From an uncultured Pelagibacteraceae bacterium (lineage in GTDB: Bacteria > Pseudomonadota > Alphaproteobacteria > Pelagibacterales > Pelagibacteraceae): a stretch of DNA of 64,000 bases. The translations under genes and the position numbers were made by a program. The DNA lies in contig CACKGK010000005.1 in NCBI GenBank assembly GCA_902599665.1, forward strand, positions 18,281 through 82,280, read 5' to 3'. Below are positions 31,153-42,389 of the stretch, one piece after another (within the stretch, counting starts at the first letter, position 1; every line of letters starts with the position of its first letter). A model generated the notes under the pieces. It was given only the letters and a program-made list of their open reading frames with translations, was not told the DNA's origin and searched no databases.

Positions 31153-31599
31153 TTAGGCTGTAGCTTCTTTGGGTGCTTCAACTTTTTTATCTGTTGCTTT
31201 AGGTTTTTCAGTTTTCTTTTTATCAACTTTTTTTGCTTCTATATCACGATCAACAAATTCTATTACTGCCATAGGTGCGTTATCTCCATACCTAAATCCT
31301 GCTTTAATAATTCTTGTGTATCCACCTTTTCTATTTTGATACCTTTTTGATAAAGTTTTTCTAATTTTACTTGCTGATGCTTCATCTTGAAGTTTAGATA
31401 TTAAAGTCCTTGTGTTTTGTAACGTATCTTTCTTGCCTAAAGTAATTAATTTATCAGCCTGTGGTTTTAAAACTTTAGCTTTAGGCAATGTTGTAGTGAT
31501 TTGCTCATACTTTACTAGAGAATTAAGCATATTTTTTATTAAAGCTTTTCTATGTTCTGATGTTCGATTTAGTTTTTTGTAACCAAATTTATGTCTCAT
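31153..31599 (-). CDS. rplQ: 50S ribosomal protein L17
   Basis: [28 protein letters not shown]; Lys/Ala-rich tail. Confidence 0.97.
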   Translation of the reverse strand: MRHKFGYKKLNRTSEHRKALIKNMLNSLVKYEQITTTLPKAKVLKPQADKLITLGKKDTLQNTRTLISKLQDEASASKIRKTLSKRYQNRKGGYTRIIKAGFRYGDNAPMAVIEFVDRDIEAKKVDKKKTEKPKATDKKVEAPKEATA

Positions 31600-32627
31600 T
31601 AAATTGCTTCCTCAAGTTTTTTTGATAATTCAGCTATATTGTCTGGAGGCCAATTTGGTATCTCCATACCTAAATAAAGTGACATGCCTGTCAAAACCTC
31701 TTTTATCTCGTTAAGTGATTTTCTTCCAAAATTAGGTGTTCTTAACATTTCTCCCTCAGATTTTTGAACTAAATCTCCAATATAAATTATATTATCGTTT
31801 TTTAGACAATTCATTGATCTTACAGAAAGCTCTAGTTCATCAACTTTTCTTAATAAATTTTTATTAAACTCAGGCTCTGTGGGTTGTTCTCTCACAATTA
31901 TTTCTTGCGGTTCGTCAAAGTTTACAAACATTCCAAGCTGGTCTTGGAATATTCTTGCTGAATAAGCAACGGCGTCCTCTGCAGATATTGATCCGTTTGT
32001 TTGTACCTCCATAGTTAATTTATCATAATCCAAAGCTTTTCCTTCTCTAGCGGTGCTAATTGAATATGAAACATTTTTAACAGGGCTAAATAGCGAGTCT
32101 ATAGCTATAAGACCCAATGGTGGTTCTTCAGGCTTATTCATGTCAGCTGAAACATAACCTTTTCCATTATTTACAGTCATTTCCATATGAAAATTAGTAT
32201 TTTCATCTAAATTGCAAATCACCAAGTCTGGATTTAAAATTTCAATATCTCCAGATGTTGTTATATTTGATGCTTTAATTTCACCTGGTCCTTTTGCGTC
32301 AAGAATAAGTTTATTTGTTGTTTCAGAATTGCTTTTTAGAGCTAGTGATTTAACATTTAAAACAATATCAGTTACATCTTCCCTAACACCCTTTATTGAT
32401 GTGAATTCGTGTAAAACTCCATCTATTTGAATAGCTGTTACAGCTGTACCTCTAATTGAGGATAATAAAATCCTTCTTAATGAATTCCCTAATGTAAGTC
32501 CATATCCTTTTTCAAGGGGTTCGGCTATTATTTTAGCATAAGACTTGTCATCACTAAGTTTTACATCTAATTTAGGTGGTTTAATTAATGATTTCCAATT
32601 TTTTACATTAACCTCTGTTGTTTCCAT
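31599..32627 (-). CDS. rpoA: RNA polymerase alpha subunit
   Basis: [40 protein letters not shown]. Confidence 0.98.
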   Translation of the reverse strand: METTEVNVKNWKSLIKPPKLDVKLSDDKSYAKIIAEPLEKGYGLTLGNSLRRILLSSIRGTAVTAIQIDGVLHEFTSIKGVREDVTDIVLNVKSLALKSNSETTNKLILDAKGPGEIKASNITTSGDIEILNPDLVICNLDENTNFHMEMTVNNGKGYVSADMNKPEEPPLGLIAIDSLFSPVKNVSYSISTAREGKALDYDKLTMEVQTNGSISAEDAVAYSARIFQDQLGMFVNFDEPQEIIVREQPTEPEFNKNLLRKVDELELSVRSMNCLKNDNIIYIGDLVQKSEGEMLRTPNFGRKSLNEIKEVLTGMSLYLGMEIPNWPPDNIAELSKKLEEAI

Positions 32628-33071
32628 CTACACCCTCCTTTTTTTTGGCGGCCGTGAACCATTGTGTGGCATTGGCGTTGTATCTTTTATAGAAATTATT
32701 TTGAATCCTCTGGCTTGTAATGCTCTAAGAGCTGTTTCTCTACCTGATCCAGGTCCTTTAACTTCAACTGAAAGAATTTTCATTCCAACCTCTAAGGCTT
32801 TTGCTGCAGCTGAGTCTGCTGCTACTTGAGCTGCATATGGTGTTGATTTTCTTGAACCTTTAAATCCTTTTTGTCCTGAAGAGGCCCATGAAATTACATT
32901 TCCATTTGTATCTGCTATCGACACAATTGTATTGTTGAATGTTGATTGTACATAAGCAATACCATTTAAGATATTTTTTTTATTTTTTTTCTTTTTTGAA
33001 TAAGAACTTTTTTTTGATTTTGTCTTAATATCTTTATTTTGATCTTTACTCTCAATTTTTTCTTTTGACAT
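32628..33071 (-). CDS. rpsK: 30S ribosomal protein S11
   Basis: [61 protein letters not shown]. Confidence 0.97.
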   Translation of the reverse strand: MSKEKIESKDQNKDIKTKSKKSSYSKKKKNKKNILNGIAYVQSTFNNTIVSIADTNGNVISWASSGQKGFKGSRKSTPYAAQVAADSAAAKALEVGMKILSVEVKGPGSGRETALRALQARGFKIISIKDTTPMPHNGSRPPKKRRV

Positions 33072-33072
33072 T

Positions 33073-33456
33073 TTATTTTTTAAGTGGAGTTAATTTTTTA
33101 CCTGCGATAGCAATTGCTTTTCCTTTACGTGTACGTGCATTGCATCTGGTTCTCTGACCTCTCACAGGCAGTTTTTTTCTATGCCTAGATCCCCTATAGG
33201 ATGCAAGATCAATCAATCTTTTAATATTTAGTGATGTATCTCTTCTTAAATCTCCCTCAACAGTAAATCTCTGGTCAATAAATTCTCTTATTTTTAAAAT
33301 CTCATCATCTGTTAATTCATTTACTCTTTTGGTTTTTGGAATATCTAATGATTTACAAATGTCATTAGAATTTTTTTCACCGATTCCAAAAATATAAGTA
33401 AGTCCAATACGAACTAATTTATTTTGTGGAATATTTACACCTGCTATACGAGCCAT
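33073..33456 (-). CDS. rpsM: 30S ribosomal protein S13
   Basis: [40 protein letters not shown]. Confidence 0.98.
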   Translation of the reverse strand: MARIAGVNIPQNKLVRIGLTYIFGIGEKNSNDICKSLDIPKTKRVNELTDDEILKIREFIDQRFTVEGDLRRDTSLNIKRLIDLASYRGSRHRKKLPVRGQRTRCNARTRKGKAIAIAGKKLTPLKK

Positions 33457-33479
33457 AATTATGAGATAAAATTTAGCCT

Positions 33480-33507
33480 TTTATATAAGAAGTTCTTTTA
33501 ATGTCAA
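33480..33507 (-). promoter_or_regulatory. putative sigma70-type promoter upstream of rpsM
   Basis: Minus strand TTGACA-16 nt-TATAAA in the 55-nt adk/rpsM spacer. Confidence 0.55.
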
Positions 33508-33511
33508 TGTC

Positions 33512-34075
33512 TTAAACAGAGAGTATTTGCTCAATTTTTCTATATATTTCATGTATTTCTACATCTCCATCGATTTCATAAAAATTGGGTTTTTTAGAAT
33601 AGAATTCTAAAACAGGCTTTGTTGTTTCCATATAAGTATCATATCTTTTAAGAAGAGTTAAAGTATTATCATCTGCTCTATTTTCCAAAATTTTTCTCTT
33701 TTCAATTCTTTTAATAATAGTTTCTTTTTTAACATTTAGAAAAAAAATAAAATCAATTTTTTGAGAGGATTTACTTAATAATAAATCAAGATTTTTTGCT
33801 TGATTTAAAGATCTAGGATATCCATCAAATATTAATTTATTTCTTTTTTGTGGATCAAAAATGACTTTTTCAATTAGATCATTAACAATTTCATCGGTTG
33901 CAAAATCTCCCTTTGAAATTATATTTTCAATATCTTTACCAATACTAGTTTTGTTTTTGACCTCATTTCTTAAAAGATCACCAGTTGAAACTTGGTAAAG
34001 TGCAAATTTATTAACAATATTTAAAGCCTGAGTGCCTTTTCCTGCTCCTGGTGGTCCAAATATTACAACATTCAC
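33512..34075 (-). CDS. adk: adenylate kinase, short form
   Basis: VVIFGPPGAGKGTQ, VSTGDLLR, DGYPRSLNQA, ENRADDN. Confidence 0.96.
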   Translation of the reverse strand: MNVVIFGPPGAGKGTQALNIVNKFALYQVSTGDLLRNEVKNKTSIGKDIENIISKGDFATDEIVNDLIEKVIFDPQKRNKLIFDGYPRSLNQAKNLDLLLSKSSQKIDFIFFLNVKKETIIKRIEKRKILENRADDNTLTLLKRYDTYMETTKPVLEFYSKKPNFYEIDGDVEIHEIYRKIEQILSV

Positions 34076-34081
34076 TTTGCA

Positions 34082-35362
34082 CTATCTTCCAAATTTAGTT
34101 TTCTTGATTAATTGTTCATATTGTGAACTCATCAATCTTGTTTGAACTTGAGTAACAGTGTCTATTGCAACTACTACAACAATTAAAACTGAAGCTCCAC
34201 CCAAATAAAAAGGAATAGGATAATTAGCAATTAAAAACTCAGGCATCAAACAAACAAGTGTAAGATATAATGCTCCGATCGTTGTAAGCCTTGTTAAAAT
34301 TGTATCGATGTACAAAGAAGTACTTTCACCTGGTCTTATTCCTGGGATAAAACCTCCATATTTTCTTAAATTTTCTGCAGTTTCATTAGGATTAAAAGTA
34401 ATAGAAGTATAAAAAAAAGTAAAAAAAATTATTCCTGATGCATATAACAACATATAAAGAGGTTGTCCTTGTGAAAAATATGAAGAAATATTTAAAAATG
34501 TTTCATTTTGAGAAACATTAAAATTTGAAAATGTTACTGGTAGTAATAACAAAGCTGATGCAAAAATTGCAGGTATTACTCCTGCAGAGTTTATTTTCAA
34601 TGGTAAATGGGATGATTCTCCACCATACATTTTATTTCCCATTTGCCTTTTTGGATAATTAATTAAGATTTTTCTCAATGCTCTTTCCATAAAAACAATA
34701 AATAATATTGTTAAAACTAATAGAACAAAAATAATAATAATCATTAATGTTGAAATAGCACCCGTTCTACCTAACTCAAATGTTGTTACCAATGCTCTTG
34801 GAATCTCTGCGACAATTCCTGAAAAAATTATTAAAGAAATACCATTACCTATGCCTCTTTGAGTAATTTGTTCTCCCAACCACATTAAAAATATTGTCCC
34901 CGCAACAATTGTGGATACTGTAGAAATTTTAAAAAAAGCTCCAGGGTTTATAACTAAGTCAGCTGAGGATTCTAGTCCAACAGCCAAACCATAACCTTGT
35001 ACAGTAGCCAATAAAACTGTTCCATATCTAGTTATTTGAGTAATTTTTTGTCTACCTATTTCACCTTGTGCTTTAAGGTTTTTAAAATATTCAGTCACAC
35101 CAGTTAGTAACTGAATTATAATTGATGATGAGATATATGGCATTATCCCAAGCGCAAATATTGCCATTCTACTTACAGCACCGCCAGCAAATACATTAAA
35201 CATTCCTAACAGCCCTTTTTGATTACCTTCCATCATAATTTGAAGTTGTTCTGGATCTATACCGGGCAATGGTACAAATGTACCTAATCTATAAACAGCA
35301 AGTATTAAAACTGTAAATAAAATTCTATTTCTTAAATCATTTGTTTGAGATGACTCGCTCAT
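34082..35362 (-). CDS. secY: protein translocase subunit SecY
   Basis: RILFTVLILAVYRLGTFVPLPGID; GIMPYISSSIIIQLL; GGAS end region. Confidence 0.98.
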   Translation of the reverse strand: MSESSQTNDLRNRILFTVLILAVYRLGTFVPLPGIDPEQLQIMMEGNQKGLLGMFNVFAGGAVSRMAIFALGIMPYISSSIIIQLLTGVTEYFKNLKAQGEIGRQKITQITRYGTVLLATVQGYGLAVGLESSADLVINPGAFFKISTVSTIVAGTIFLMWLGEQITQRGIGNGISLIIFSGIVAEIPRALVTTFELGRTGAISTLMIIIIFVLLVLTILFIVFMERALRKILINYPKRQMGNKMYGGESSHLPLKINSAGVIPAIFASALLLLPVTFSNFNVSQNETFLNISSYFSQGQPLYMLLYASGIIFFTFFYTSITFNPNETAENLRKYGGFIPGIRPGESTSLYIDTILTRLTTIGALYLTLVCLMPEFLIANYPIPFYLGGASVLIVVVVAIDTVTQVQTRLMSSQYEQLIKKTKFGR

Positions 35363-35364
35363 AG

Positions 35365-35823
35365 CTACTTAGAATTTTTGATTTTTAAAACACCACCTAG
35401 TTTTTCTACTTTTTCTTTTGCTGTATTTGATGAAAAATCAGCCTCTATATTTATTTTTGAGGTTAGATTTCCATTTGCAAGAATCTTATATTTTGAAAAA
35501 GATTTATTAATTATTTTTTTTTGTTTTAATGTTTCTAAATTTATTAGGTTTTCAGTATCAATTTTTTTTCTATCCAAAAAACTTTGTAATTGATCTAAAT
35601 TGATTTTTGCTATCTTTTTTTTATTTATTGGATTAAAACCTCTTTTTGGCAATCTTCTATATAATGGCATTTGTCCACCTTCAAAACTTTTTATAGCAAC
35701 CCCTGACCTTGATTTCTGACCTTTCACTCCTCTTCCAGAAGTTTTTCCTTTACCAGAGCCTATGCCTCTACCTAATCTTTTCTTTGAAATTTTTACCTTT
35801 AATGTGCTGTTTAAAATACTCAT
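35365..35823 (-). CDS. rplO: 50S ribosomal protein L15
   Basis: KRLGRGIGSGKGKTSGRGVKGQKSRSG; EGGQMPLYRRLPKRGF. Confidence 0.97.
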   Translation of the reverse strand: MSILNSTLKVKISKKRLGRGIGSGKGKTSGRGVKGQKSRSGVAIKSFEGGQMPLYRRLPKRGFNPINKKKIAKINLDQLQSFLDRKKIDTENLINLETLKQKKIINKSFSKYKILANGNLTSKINIEADFSSNTAKEKVEKLGGVLKIKNSK

Positions 35824-36323
35824 TATCCTCTTTTCTCAATAATTTCTGATATTTTTTTATTTCTTATTAATGAAATATTTTTTGGAGAGTTTTGTTTTGT
35901 AAGAGCCTTCATGCATGCTCTAATAACATTGTGGGGATTTGCTGTACCAAGTGATTTGGCAACTATATCTTTTATTCCAAGTACTTCACAAACTGCCCGT
36001 ACTGCACCACCTGCGATTATACCTGTTCCTTTTGGAGCTGCCCTTAACTTTATTTTTCCTGCTCCATCTTTACCATAAATATCATGATGTATTGTTCTTC
36101 CCTCTCTGAGTGGTATTTGAACAAGGTTCCTTCTTGCTAATTCATTTGCTTTTTTAATTGCATCGGGAACTTGCTTAGCTTTTGCATGTGCTATGCCTAT
36201 TTTACCACTTTGGTTTCCAACTACAACTAATGCGGAAAAACCAAATCTTCTTCCACCCTTCACTACTTTAGTAATTCTGTTTATGTGTACTAATTTTTCA
36301 AGAAATTCTGTATTTTTTTCCAT
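35823..36323 (-). CDS. rpsE: 30S ribosomal protein S5
   Basis: [39 protein letters not shown]. Confidence 0.98.
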   Translation of the reverse strand: MEKNTEFLEKLVHINRITKVVKGGRRFGFSALVVVGNQSGKIGIAHAKAKQVPDAIKKANELARRNLVQIPLREGRTIHHDIYGKDGAGKIKLRAAPKGTGIIAGGAVRAVCEVLGIKDIVAKSLGTANPHNVIRACMKALTKQNSPKNISLIRNKKISEIIEKRG

Positions 36324-36325
36324 AT

Positions 36326-36679
36326 TTAAAATTCCATTCCATTTTTTCTTAATTCCTCAGCTAATAGTTTTACTCTTCCATGATATTTATATACACCTCT
36401 ATCAAAATAAACTTTTGTAATTTTCTTTTCTTTTGCTTTTTTAGCTAATTCCTCTGCTACAATTGTTGACAATTCTTTTTTACTTTTTTTTTGTGATTTT
36501 AAGTCCTTACTAAATGACGATGCAGACGCTAATGTTATATTATTTTTATCATCTATTATTTGTACACTTATATTTCTAGTTGATCTATTTACACTTAATC
36601 TGAATCTACCTAAATTTGAAACTTTTTTTACTTTATTTCTAATTCTATATTTTTTTCTATCTATTTTTTTTATCTTCAT
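36326..36679 (-). CDS. rplR: 50S ribosomal protein L18
   Basis: [46 protein letters not shown]. Confidence 0.96.
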   Translation of the reverse strand: MKIKKIDRKKYRIRNKVKKVSNLGRFRLSVNRSTRNISVQIIDDKNNITLASASSFSKDLKSQKKSKKELSTIVAEELAKKAKEKKITKVYFDRGVYKYHGRVKLLAEELRKNGMEF

Positions 36680-37218
36680 TATTTCTTTTTACCTTCTTTT
36701 TTTAAAATATATTGTCCTTGTTCTTTGATACCTTTACCTTTATATGGCTCTGGTGGTCTAATACTTTTTATTTGTGCAGATACCATTCCAACTTGTTGTT
36801 TATCTGTTCCTGTAATTTTAAGAATATTTTGTTTTTCTACTTGAATCTTTACACCTTCTGGTATTTTAAAATTTATTTCATGACTAAACCCTAATTGCAT
36901 ATTTAGAATATTACCTTTTATTGATGCCCTATATCCCACACCAGAAAGTTCTAGAATTTTTTCATATCCTTTACTAGCCCCAATAATTGCATTATTAATT
37001 AAACTTCTATTCATTCCCCAAAGTCTTTTAGTGTCTTGATTATTTTTTTTCGGTTTTATCGATACTTCTTTTCCTTCATTGATATTTAAATCAAAAATTT
37101 CTAAATCAATGTTTAAGGTTTTTTTTCCTAATGGACCTTCAATATTAATCATATTTCCACTTAATATGACTTTAACCTTTTCTGGGATAGAGATATTTAT
37201 TTTACCAATTTTTGACAT
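36679..37218 (-). CDS. rplF: 50S ribosomal protein L6
   Basis: [37 protein letters not shown]. Confidence 0.97.
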   Translation of the reverse strand: MSKIGKINISIPEKVKVILSGNMINIEGPLGKKTLNIDLEIFDLNINEGKEVSIKPKKNNQDTKRLWGMNRSLINNAIIGASKGYEKILELSGVGYRASIKGNILNMQLGFSHEINFKIPEGVKIQVEKQNILKITGTDKQQVGMVSAQIKSIRPPEPYKGKGIKEQGQYILKKEGKKK

Positions 37219-37613
37219 TAAAATACCTTACAGATTATTTCACCACCAACCTTTTGTTTTCTAGCATCAATATCTGTCATAACACCTTTTGGTGTTGATA
37301 TTATTGCTATACCAAGGCCATTATTAACTTTTGGTAAACTTTCAGCGCTAGAGAATATTCTTCTACCAGGTTTAGAAACTCTCTCTATTGAACTTATTAC
37401 AGGGTTTCCATAGTTATATTTAAGGCTTATATGCAGATTTGCTTTGTTTTGATCTGATTTAATTTCATAATCTATTATATACCCTTCTGACTTTAAAATA
37501 TCTGCTATTTTAATTTTGAATTTTGAAGATGGTAACTCAATTTTCTTATGATTTCTCATTTGTGAATTTTTTATTCTTGTTAACATATCTCCTATTGGGT
37601 CACTTAAACTCAT
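37218..37613 (-). CDS. rpsH: 30S ribosomal protein S8
   Basis: DPIGDMLTRIKNSQ; RVSKPGRRIF; LGIAIISTPKGVMTD. Confidence 0.97.
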   Translation of the reverse strand: MSLSDPIGDMLTRIKNSQMRNHKKIELPSSKFKIKIADILKSEGYIIDYEIKSDQNKANLHISLKYNYGNPVISSIERVSKPGRRIFSSAESLPKVNNGLGIAIISTPKGVMTDIDARKQKVGGEIICKVF

Positions 37614-37623
37614 AATATCCTTT

Positions 37624-37929
37624 CTACCAACTTGATTTTATCATGCCAGGAATTTTTCCCTCTAAACCCAGCTGCCTGAGGGCAATTCTTGATATTTTTA
37701 ATTTACGATATACACCATGTGGTCTTCCCGTTATTTGACATCTATTTCTAACTCTAATTTTTGCTGAATTTCTTGGTAATTTAGAAAGTTTTTGTTGTGC
37801 TTTAAATCTTTCCTCAAAACTTAACCGCTTATTCATAATTATTTTTTTTAAATTTAATCTTTTTTTATAAAATCTATTAGATAATTTTATTCTTTTATTA
37901 TTTTTGTTAATTGCGCTTATTTTAGCCAT
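37624..37929 (-). CDS. rpsN: 30S ribosomal protein S14
   Basis: [27 protein letters not shown]. Confidence 0.97.
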   Translation of the reverse strand: MAKISAINKNNKRIKLSNRFYKKRLNLKKIIMNKRLSFEERFKAQQKLSKLPRNSAKIRVRNRCQITGRPHGVYRKLKISRIALRQLGLEGKIPGMIKSSW

Positions 37930-38486
37930 TAGTTACCTCTTATTTCTTTAAATGGAAAATTTAATTTTTTTAATAGTTCGAAACTGTGCTTTTTGTCTAT
38001 AGATTTAATAACAATGGTTATATCTAGACCTCTCACTTTGTCTACTTTATCAAAATTTACCTCTGGAAATATTATTTGCTCTTTTATACCAAAAGTATAA
38101 TTGCCAAATTTATCAAAACCATTTGAATCTAGGCCTCTAAAATCTTTTATTCTTGGCAAAGCTATATTTACCAACCTATCTATAAATTCGAACATTTTAT
38201 TCTTTCTTAATGTTACCTTTAAACCAGAGTTTGTATTTTTTCTTGTTTTAAAGTTAGCAATTGATTTTCTAAATTTTGTAATTACTGGTTTTTGACCAGT
38301 TATACTTGCCATATCTTCCATACAAGAGCTCAATATTTTTGAATCATTTCCATCCAAACCTAGCCCCATATTTAAAATTATTTTTTCAATTCTAGGGCCC
38401 ATATATAAATTTTTATAACCAAACTTTTCTTTCAAGCTTTGATTAATTTCATTTGTTATCAATGTTTTAAGTCTTGGCTGCATCAT
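37929..38486 (-). CDS. rplE: 50S ribosomal protein L5
   Basis: [34 protein letters not shown]. Confidence 0.97.
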   Translation of the reverse strand: MMQPRLKTLITNEINQSLKEKFGYKNLYMGPRIEKIILNMGLGLDGNDSKILSSCMEDMASITGQKPVITKFRKSIANFKTRKNTNSGLKVTLRKNKMFEFIDRLVNIALPRIKDFRGLDSNGFDKFGNYTFGIKEQIIFPEVNFDKVDKVRGLDITIVIKSIDKKHSFELLKKLNFPFKEIRGN

Positions 38487-38722
38487 TTTTTAACTTCTTT
38501 ATTTTTGTTTTTTTCCATACTCAATAAATTTGACAAATGTATAAAATTTTCTTTAGAAATTATGCCACCTTTCTTTTCTTTAGTAGTTTTAACGTGCTTT
38601 TTAACCATATTTATTCCCTTCACTTTGGCTCTAATATTCTTTCTATCAATTTCTATAACTTCTCCATCTTTATTTTTGTCTTTTCCTGTTAAAATTTTAA
38701 CTTTCATTCCTTTTTTAATCAT
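38483..38722 (-). CDS. rplX: 50S ribosomal protein L24
   Basis: [24 protein letters not shown]. Confidence 0.93.
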   Translation of the reverse strand: MIKKGMKVKILTGKDKNKDGEVIEIDRKNIRAKVKGINMVKKHVKTTKEKKGGIISKENFIHLSNLLSMEKNKNKEVKK

Positions 38723-39090
38723 TATAAAACCTCTGGTGCTAATGAAATTATTTTCATTTGTCCTCTGTTCCTAAGCTCTCTTGTAACTGGTCCAAAAATT
38801 CTTGTCCCAATTGGCTCACCTTTGTCGTCTGTTAAAACTGCAGCGTTATTATCGAATCTAACTTTAGACCCATCATTTCTATGAATACCTTTTTTTACTC
38901 TTACAACTACAGCTTTATGAACTGCACCTTTTTTAACTTTTCCTTTTGGTATTGCCTCTTTTATAGCAACAACAATTGTATCTCCTATGCTCGCGTATCT
39001 TCTTTTTGATCCACCCAAAACTTTGATACACTCAATTTTCTTTGCTCCAGTATTATCAGCAACCATTAATTCAGTTTGTACCTGTATCAT
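38722..39090 (-). CDS. rplN: 50S ribosomal protein L14
   Basis: [33 protein letters not shown]. Confidence 0.98.
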   Translation of the reverse strand: MIQVQTELMVADNTGAKKIECIKVLGGSKRRYASIGDTIVVAIKEAIPKGKVKKGAVHKAVVVRVKKGIHRNDGSKVRFDNNAAVLTDDKGEPIGTRIFGPVTRELRNRGQMKIISLAPEVL

Positions 39091-39323
39091 TTATTACTCC
39101 CTATAACTTCGAATTTTTTATTTTTAGAATATGGCCTGCTTTCTCTAATACTAACTTTATCACCATTTTTAAATTTATTTTCTTCGTCATGAGCATTATA
39201 TTTTTTTCTAGCTTTCATTACCTTTTTTAATACTGGATGTTGATACTTTCTTTCTACCAAAACGGTTATAGTTTTGTTTGGTTTATCACTGACTACAATT
39301 CCACTTAATATTTTTTTAGGCAT
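39087..39323 (-). CDS. rpsQ: 30S ribosomal protein S17
   Basis: [30 protein letters not shown]; start trimmed from ORF call 39335. Confidence 0.95.
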   Translation of the reverse strand: MPKKILSGIVVSDKPNKTITVLVERKYQHPVLKKVMKARKKYNAHDEENKFKNGDKVSIRESRPYSKNKKFEVIGSNK

Positions 39324-39504
39324 TTTTAACCTCAACTAAAGTTTTTAAACGAGCAATATTTTTTTTTGTTTCTGAAATTTTAGAAGGACTTTTCACTTGT
39401 CCATTTACTTTTTGAAATCTGAAATTAAATAGATCTTTTTTAAGTTTCTCAATGTTTTCTAACATTTGTTGTTTAGTTAACTTTTTTATCTCTTTTTTTT
39501 TCAT
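39316..39504 (-). CDS. rpmC: 50S ribosomal protein L29
   Basis: [26 protein letters not shown]. Confidence 0.93.
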   Translation of the reverse strand: MKKKEIKKLTKQQMLENIEKLKKDLFNFRFQKVNGQVKSPSKISETKKNIARLKTLVEVKNA

Positions 39505-39505
39505 T

Positions 39506-39913
39506 TTATATTCTCTTTATAAATCTACATTTAATCGGCAACTTTGCTGATGCTTTATAAAGTGCCTCTTTTGCAATTTGTTCTGAAACACCATCAACTT
39601 CAAATAAAATTCTACCTGGCTTTACTCTGCATGCCCAAAATTCTGGAGAACCTTTACCTTTACCCATCCTTACTTCCGTAGGTTTTTTTGATACAGGAAT
39701 ATTTGGAAACATTCTTGTCCAGACTCTCCCTTGTCTTTTCATGTGTCTTGTTAATGCAACTCTAGCAGCCTCTATTTGTCTTGATTTTACTCTATCTGGC
39801 TGAATTGCCTTTAAGCCAAATGAACCATAATTCATTATGTTACACCTCGATGCTGTTCCATGTATTCTACCCTTATGAGCTTTTCTAAATTTTGATCTAG
39901 TTGGTTGTAACAT
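39506..39913 (-). CDS. rplP: 50S ribosomal protein L16
   Basis: [41 protein letters not shown]. Confidence 0.98.
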   Translation of the reverse strand: MLQPTRSKFRKAHKGRIHGTASRCNIMNYGSFGLKAIQPDRVKSRQIEAARVALTRHMKRQGRVWTRMFPNIPVSKKPTEVRMGKGKGSPEFWACRVKPGRILFEVDGVSEQIAKEALYKASAKLPIKCRFIKRI

Positions 39914-39917
39914 ATAA

Positions 39918-40577
39918 TTATGCCTTATTCCTTTCCTGGCTAAATTCTCTTGTGAAAATTTCTCCTTTATATATCCAAATTTTAATACCTATTATTCCGT
40001 AAGTTGTTAATGCCTCTGCCTCTGCATAATCGATATCAGCTCTTAGTGTATGAGAAGGTATACTTCCCTCTCTTAACCACTCTGTTCTTGCAATTTCATT
40101 TCCACCTAACCTTCCGCTTATTGAAACCTTAATTCCTTTTGCTCCTAATCTTAAAGCAGATTGCATGGCTCTTTTCATAGCTCTTCTGTAAGAAACTCTT
40201 TTTACTAATTGTTGTGCAATATTTTCAGCAACTAAGTAACTATTTGTTTCAGGTTTTTTTACCTCTTTAATATTTAATACAACTTCATTAGAGGTTAATT
40301 TTGAAAGTTTTCCCTTAATTTTTTCGATATCTGAACCTTTTTTTCCGATAACAAAACCTGGTCTTGATGTATAAATTGTTACAAAACATTTCTGGGTTGT
40401 TCTTTCAATCATAACTTTTGAAACACCAGAATTTACTACATTTTTTTTAATATATTCTCTAATTCTAAAATCCTCTATCAGATTGTTACCAAAATCTTTT
40501 TTCTTAGCATACCATACAGAGTCCCATCCTCTATTTATACCTAGTCTTAAACCTACTGGATTAACCTTTTGTCCCAT
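39918..40577 (-). CDS. rpsC: 30S ribosomal protein S3
   Basis: [54 protein letters not shown]. Confidence 0.98.
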   Translation of the reverse strand: MGQKVNPVGLRLGINRGWDSVWYAKKKDFGNNLIEDFRIREYIKKNVVNSGVSKVMIERTTQKCFVTIYTSRPGFVIGKKGSDIEKIKGKLSKLTSNEVVLNIKEVKKPETNSYLVAENIAQQLVKRVSYRRAMKRAMQSALRLGAKGIKVSISGRLGGNEIARTEWLREGSIPSHTLRADIDYAEAEALTTYGIIGIKIWIYKGEIFTREFSQERNKA

Positions 40578-40956
40578 GACTCTCCAATTGTTTTGATTGT
40601 TCAGTTAAAATTATCGTTAGATTAGAATAAGGTTTCATTATTTCTGCAGCTCTACCTTTTGCCCTAGCTCTAAATCTTTTCATGACAACTTGTTTTCCAC
40701 AATAAGCTTCTTTTATGATCAATTTATCAATATCATATTGATAATTATTTTCTGCATTTGCAATCGCCGAAGAAATTGTTTTCTTAATATCATTAGATAT
40801 TCTCTTATCTGAAAAAGATAAATTTCTAATTGCTATATCGACTTTTTTTCCTACTATTGATTTTAAAATTGGATTTAATTTTTTAGTGCTAGATCTCACA
40901 TTTTTGTTAACCGACTTCACTATTTTAGTATCTATTTGTTTTTTTAACTTAGTCAT
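40561..40956 (-). CDS. rplV: 50S ribosomal protein L22
   Basis: [49 protein letters not shown]. Confidence 0.96.
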   Translation of the reverse strand: MTKLKKQIDTKIVKSVNKNVRSSTKKLNPILKSIVGKKVDIAIRNLSFSDKRISNDIKKTISSAIANAENNYQYDIDKLIIKEAYCGKQVVMKRFRARAKGRAAEIMKPYSNLTIILTEQSKQLESHGTKG

Positions 40957-41252
40957 TATTTTTTCGCTCCACCTTCTACCTTAGCTTTTTTGTCAGCTGG
41001 TGTATGACCAAAAAATTGTCTTGTCGGAGCAAATTCACCAAGCTTGTGACCAACCATATCTTCAGATATTGTAATAGGGATAAATTTTTTTCCATTATAA
41101 ATTAAAAAACTTATTCCTATAAATTCAGGAATAATTGTAGATTTCCTTGACCAAGTTTTGATAGGTTTTTTAATTGTTTCAGTTTTTTGTTTTTCAACTT
41201 TTCTTATTAAGCTTTCTTCAACAAATGGTCCTTTCCATACTGATCTAGCCAT
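40956..41252 (-). CDS. rpsS: 30S ribosomal protein S19
   Basis: [45 protein letters not shown]. Confidence 0.98.
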   Translation of the reverse strand: MARSVWKGPFVEESLIRKVEKQKTETIKKPIKTWSRKSTIIPEFIGISFLIYNGKKFIPITISEDMVGHKLGEFAPTRQFFGHTPADKKAKVEGGAKK

Positions 41253-41255
41253 TAA

Positions 41256-42089
41256 TTATCCTCTTTTCTTCTTTCTTCTTCTAATTATAAATTTATCTGT
41301 TCTTTTGTTATCTCTTGTTTTTAGTCCTTTTGCAGATTGACCTGTTGGCGAAACTGGATGTCTTCCACCTGCTGATTTTCCTTCTCCACCTCCGTGTGGA
41401 TGATCAACAGGGTTTTTAACAACTCCTCTAGTGTGAGGTCTTATTCCTAACCATCGTGATCTTCCTGCTTTACCAATTTTAATATTTTTTTGGTCTGGAT
41501 TTGATAAAATACCAATAGTAGCCACAGAGTTAGAGTTTATTTTTCTAACTTCTCCTGATATCATTTTTATAATAGAATAATTTCCTTCAATTCCTGATAT
41601 AGATACTGAAGTTCCAGCAGATCTAGCTATTTTGCCACCGCCACCAGGATTAATTTCTACATTGTGTATATCAATTCCAACTGGAATGTCTTTCAATGGT
41701 AAGCAGTTTCCTACTTTAATCTCAGAATTTGATCCATTCTGAATCCTATCTCCAATTTTTATATCTTTTGGTGCTAAATAATAAAATCTTTCGCCATCAT
41801 CAAATTTAACAAGCATTATGTGACAAGATCTATTTGGATCATACTCAATTCTCTCTACCTCCGCCATTGAACTCATTTTTTTTCTGTAGAAATCAATTTT
41901 TCTATATTTGTGCTTATGACCACCACCATGATTTCTTGAGGTTATTCGTCCATGATTATTTCTTCCTTTCGATGCATTATTTGCAGAAGTAAGTGCTTTA
42001 AATGGTTTGCCCTTCCAGAGTCCCTCTTTACTAACAAGAATAGTTCCTCTGGTTGATTTAGTGTATGGTTTAAATGTTTTTAATGCCAT
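41256..42089 (-). CDS. rplB: 50S ribosomal protein L2
   Basis: MALKTFKPYTKSTRGTI; GRITSRNHGGGHKHKYR; GVVKNPVDHPHGGGEGKSAGGRHPVSPTG. Confidence 0.98.
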   Translation of the reverse strand: MALKTFKPYTKSTRGTILVSKEGLWKGKPFKALTSANNASKGRNNHGRITSRNHGGGHKHKYRKIDFYRKKMSSMAEVERIEYDPNRSCHIMLVKFDDGERFYYLAPKDIKIGDRIQNGSNSEIKVGNCLPLKDIPVGIDIHNVEINPGGGGKIARSAGTSVSISGIEGNYSIIKMISGEVRKINSNSVATIGILSNPDQKNIKIGKAGRSRWLGIRPHTRGVVKNPVDHPHGGGEGKSAGGRHPVSPTGQSAKGLKTRDNKRTDKFIIRRRKKKRG

Positions 42090-42093
42090 TATT

Positions 42094-42387
42094 TTAAATT
42101 CCTGTTGTTAGATCAATATTTTGACCTTTTTTAAGAGTTATTATTGCTTTTTTGTAACCTTTCACTCTAACTTTTTTTCCTCTAGTTAATTTAATTCTAG
42201 TTTTTTTATTAATTATATTCACCTTAACTACGTTTACTTTAAAAATTTTTTCTATATTTGTTTTTAAGTTTTTTTTGTTAGCTTTAGTATTTACTTTAAA
42301 TATAATTTTGTTTTGTTCAGAAAGATTTGTAGATTTTTCAGTAACTAAGGGTGAAATTATTTTATCGTATAAATGTATCTTTTCCAT
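42094..42387 (-). CDS. rplW: 50S ribosomal protein L23
   Basis: IISPLVTEKSTNL; KIFKVNVVKVNIINKKT. Confidence 0.95.
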   Translation of the reverse strand: MEKIHLYDKIISPLVTEKSTNLSEQNKIIFKVNTKANKKNLKTNIEKIFKVNVVKVNIINKKTRIKLTRGKKVRVKGYKKAIITLKKGQNIDLTTGI

Positions 42388-42389
42388 AT

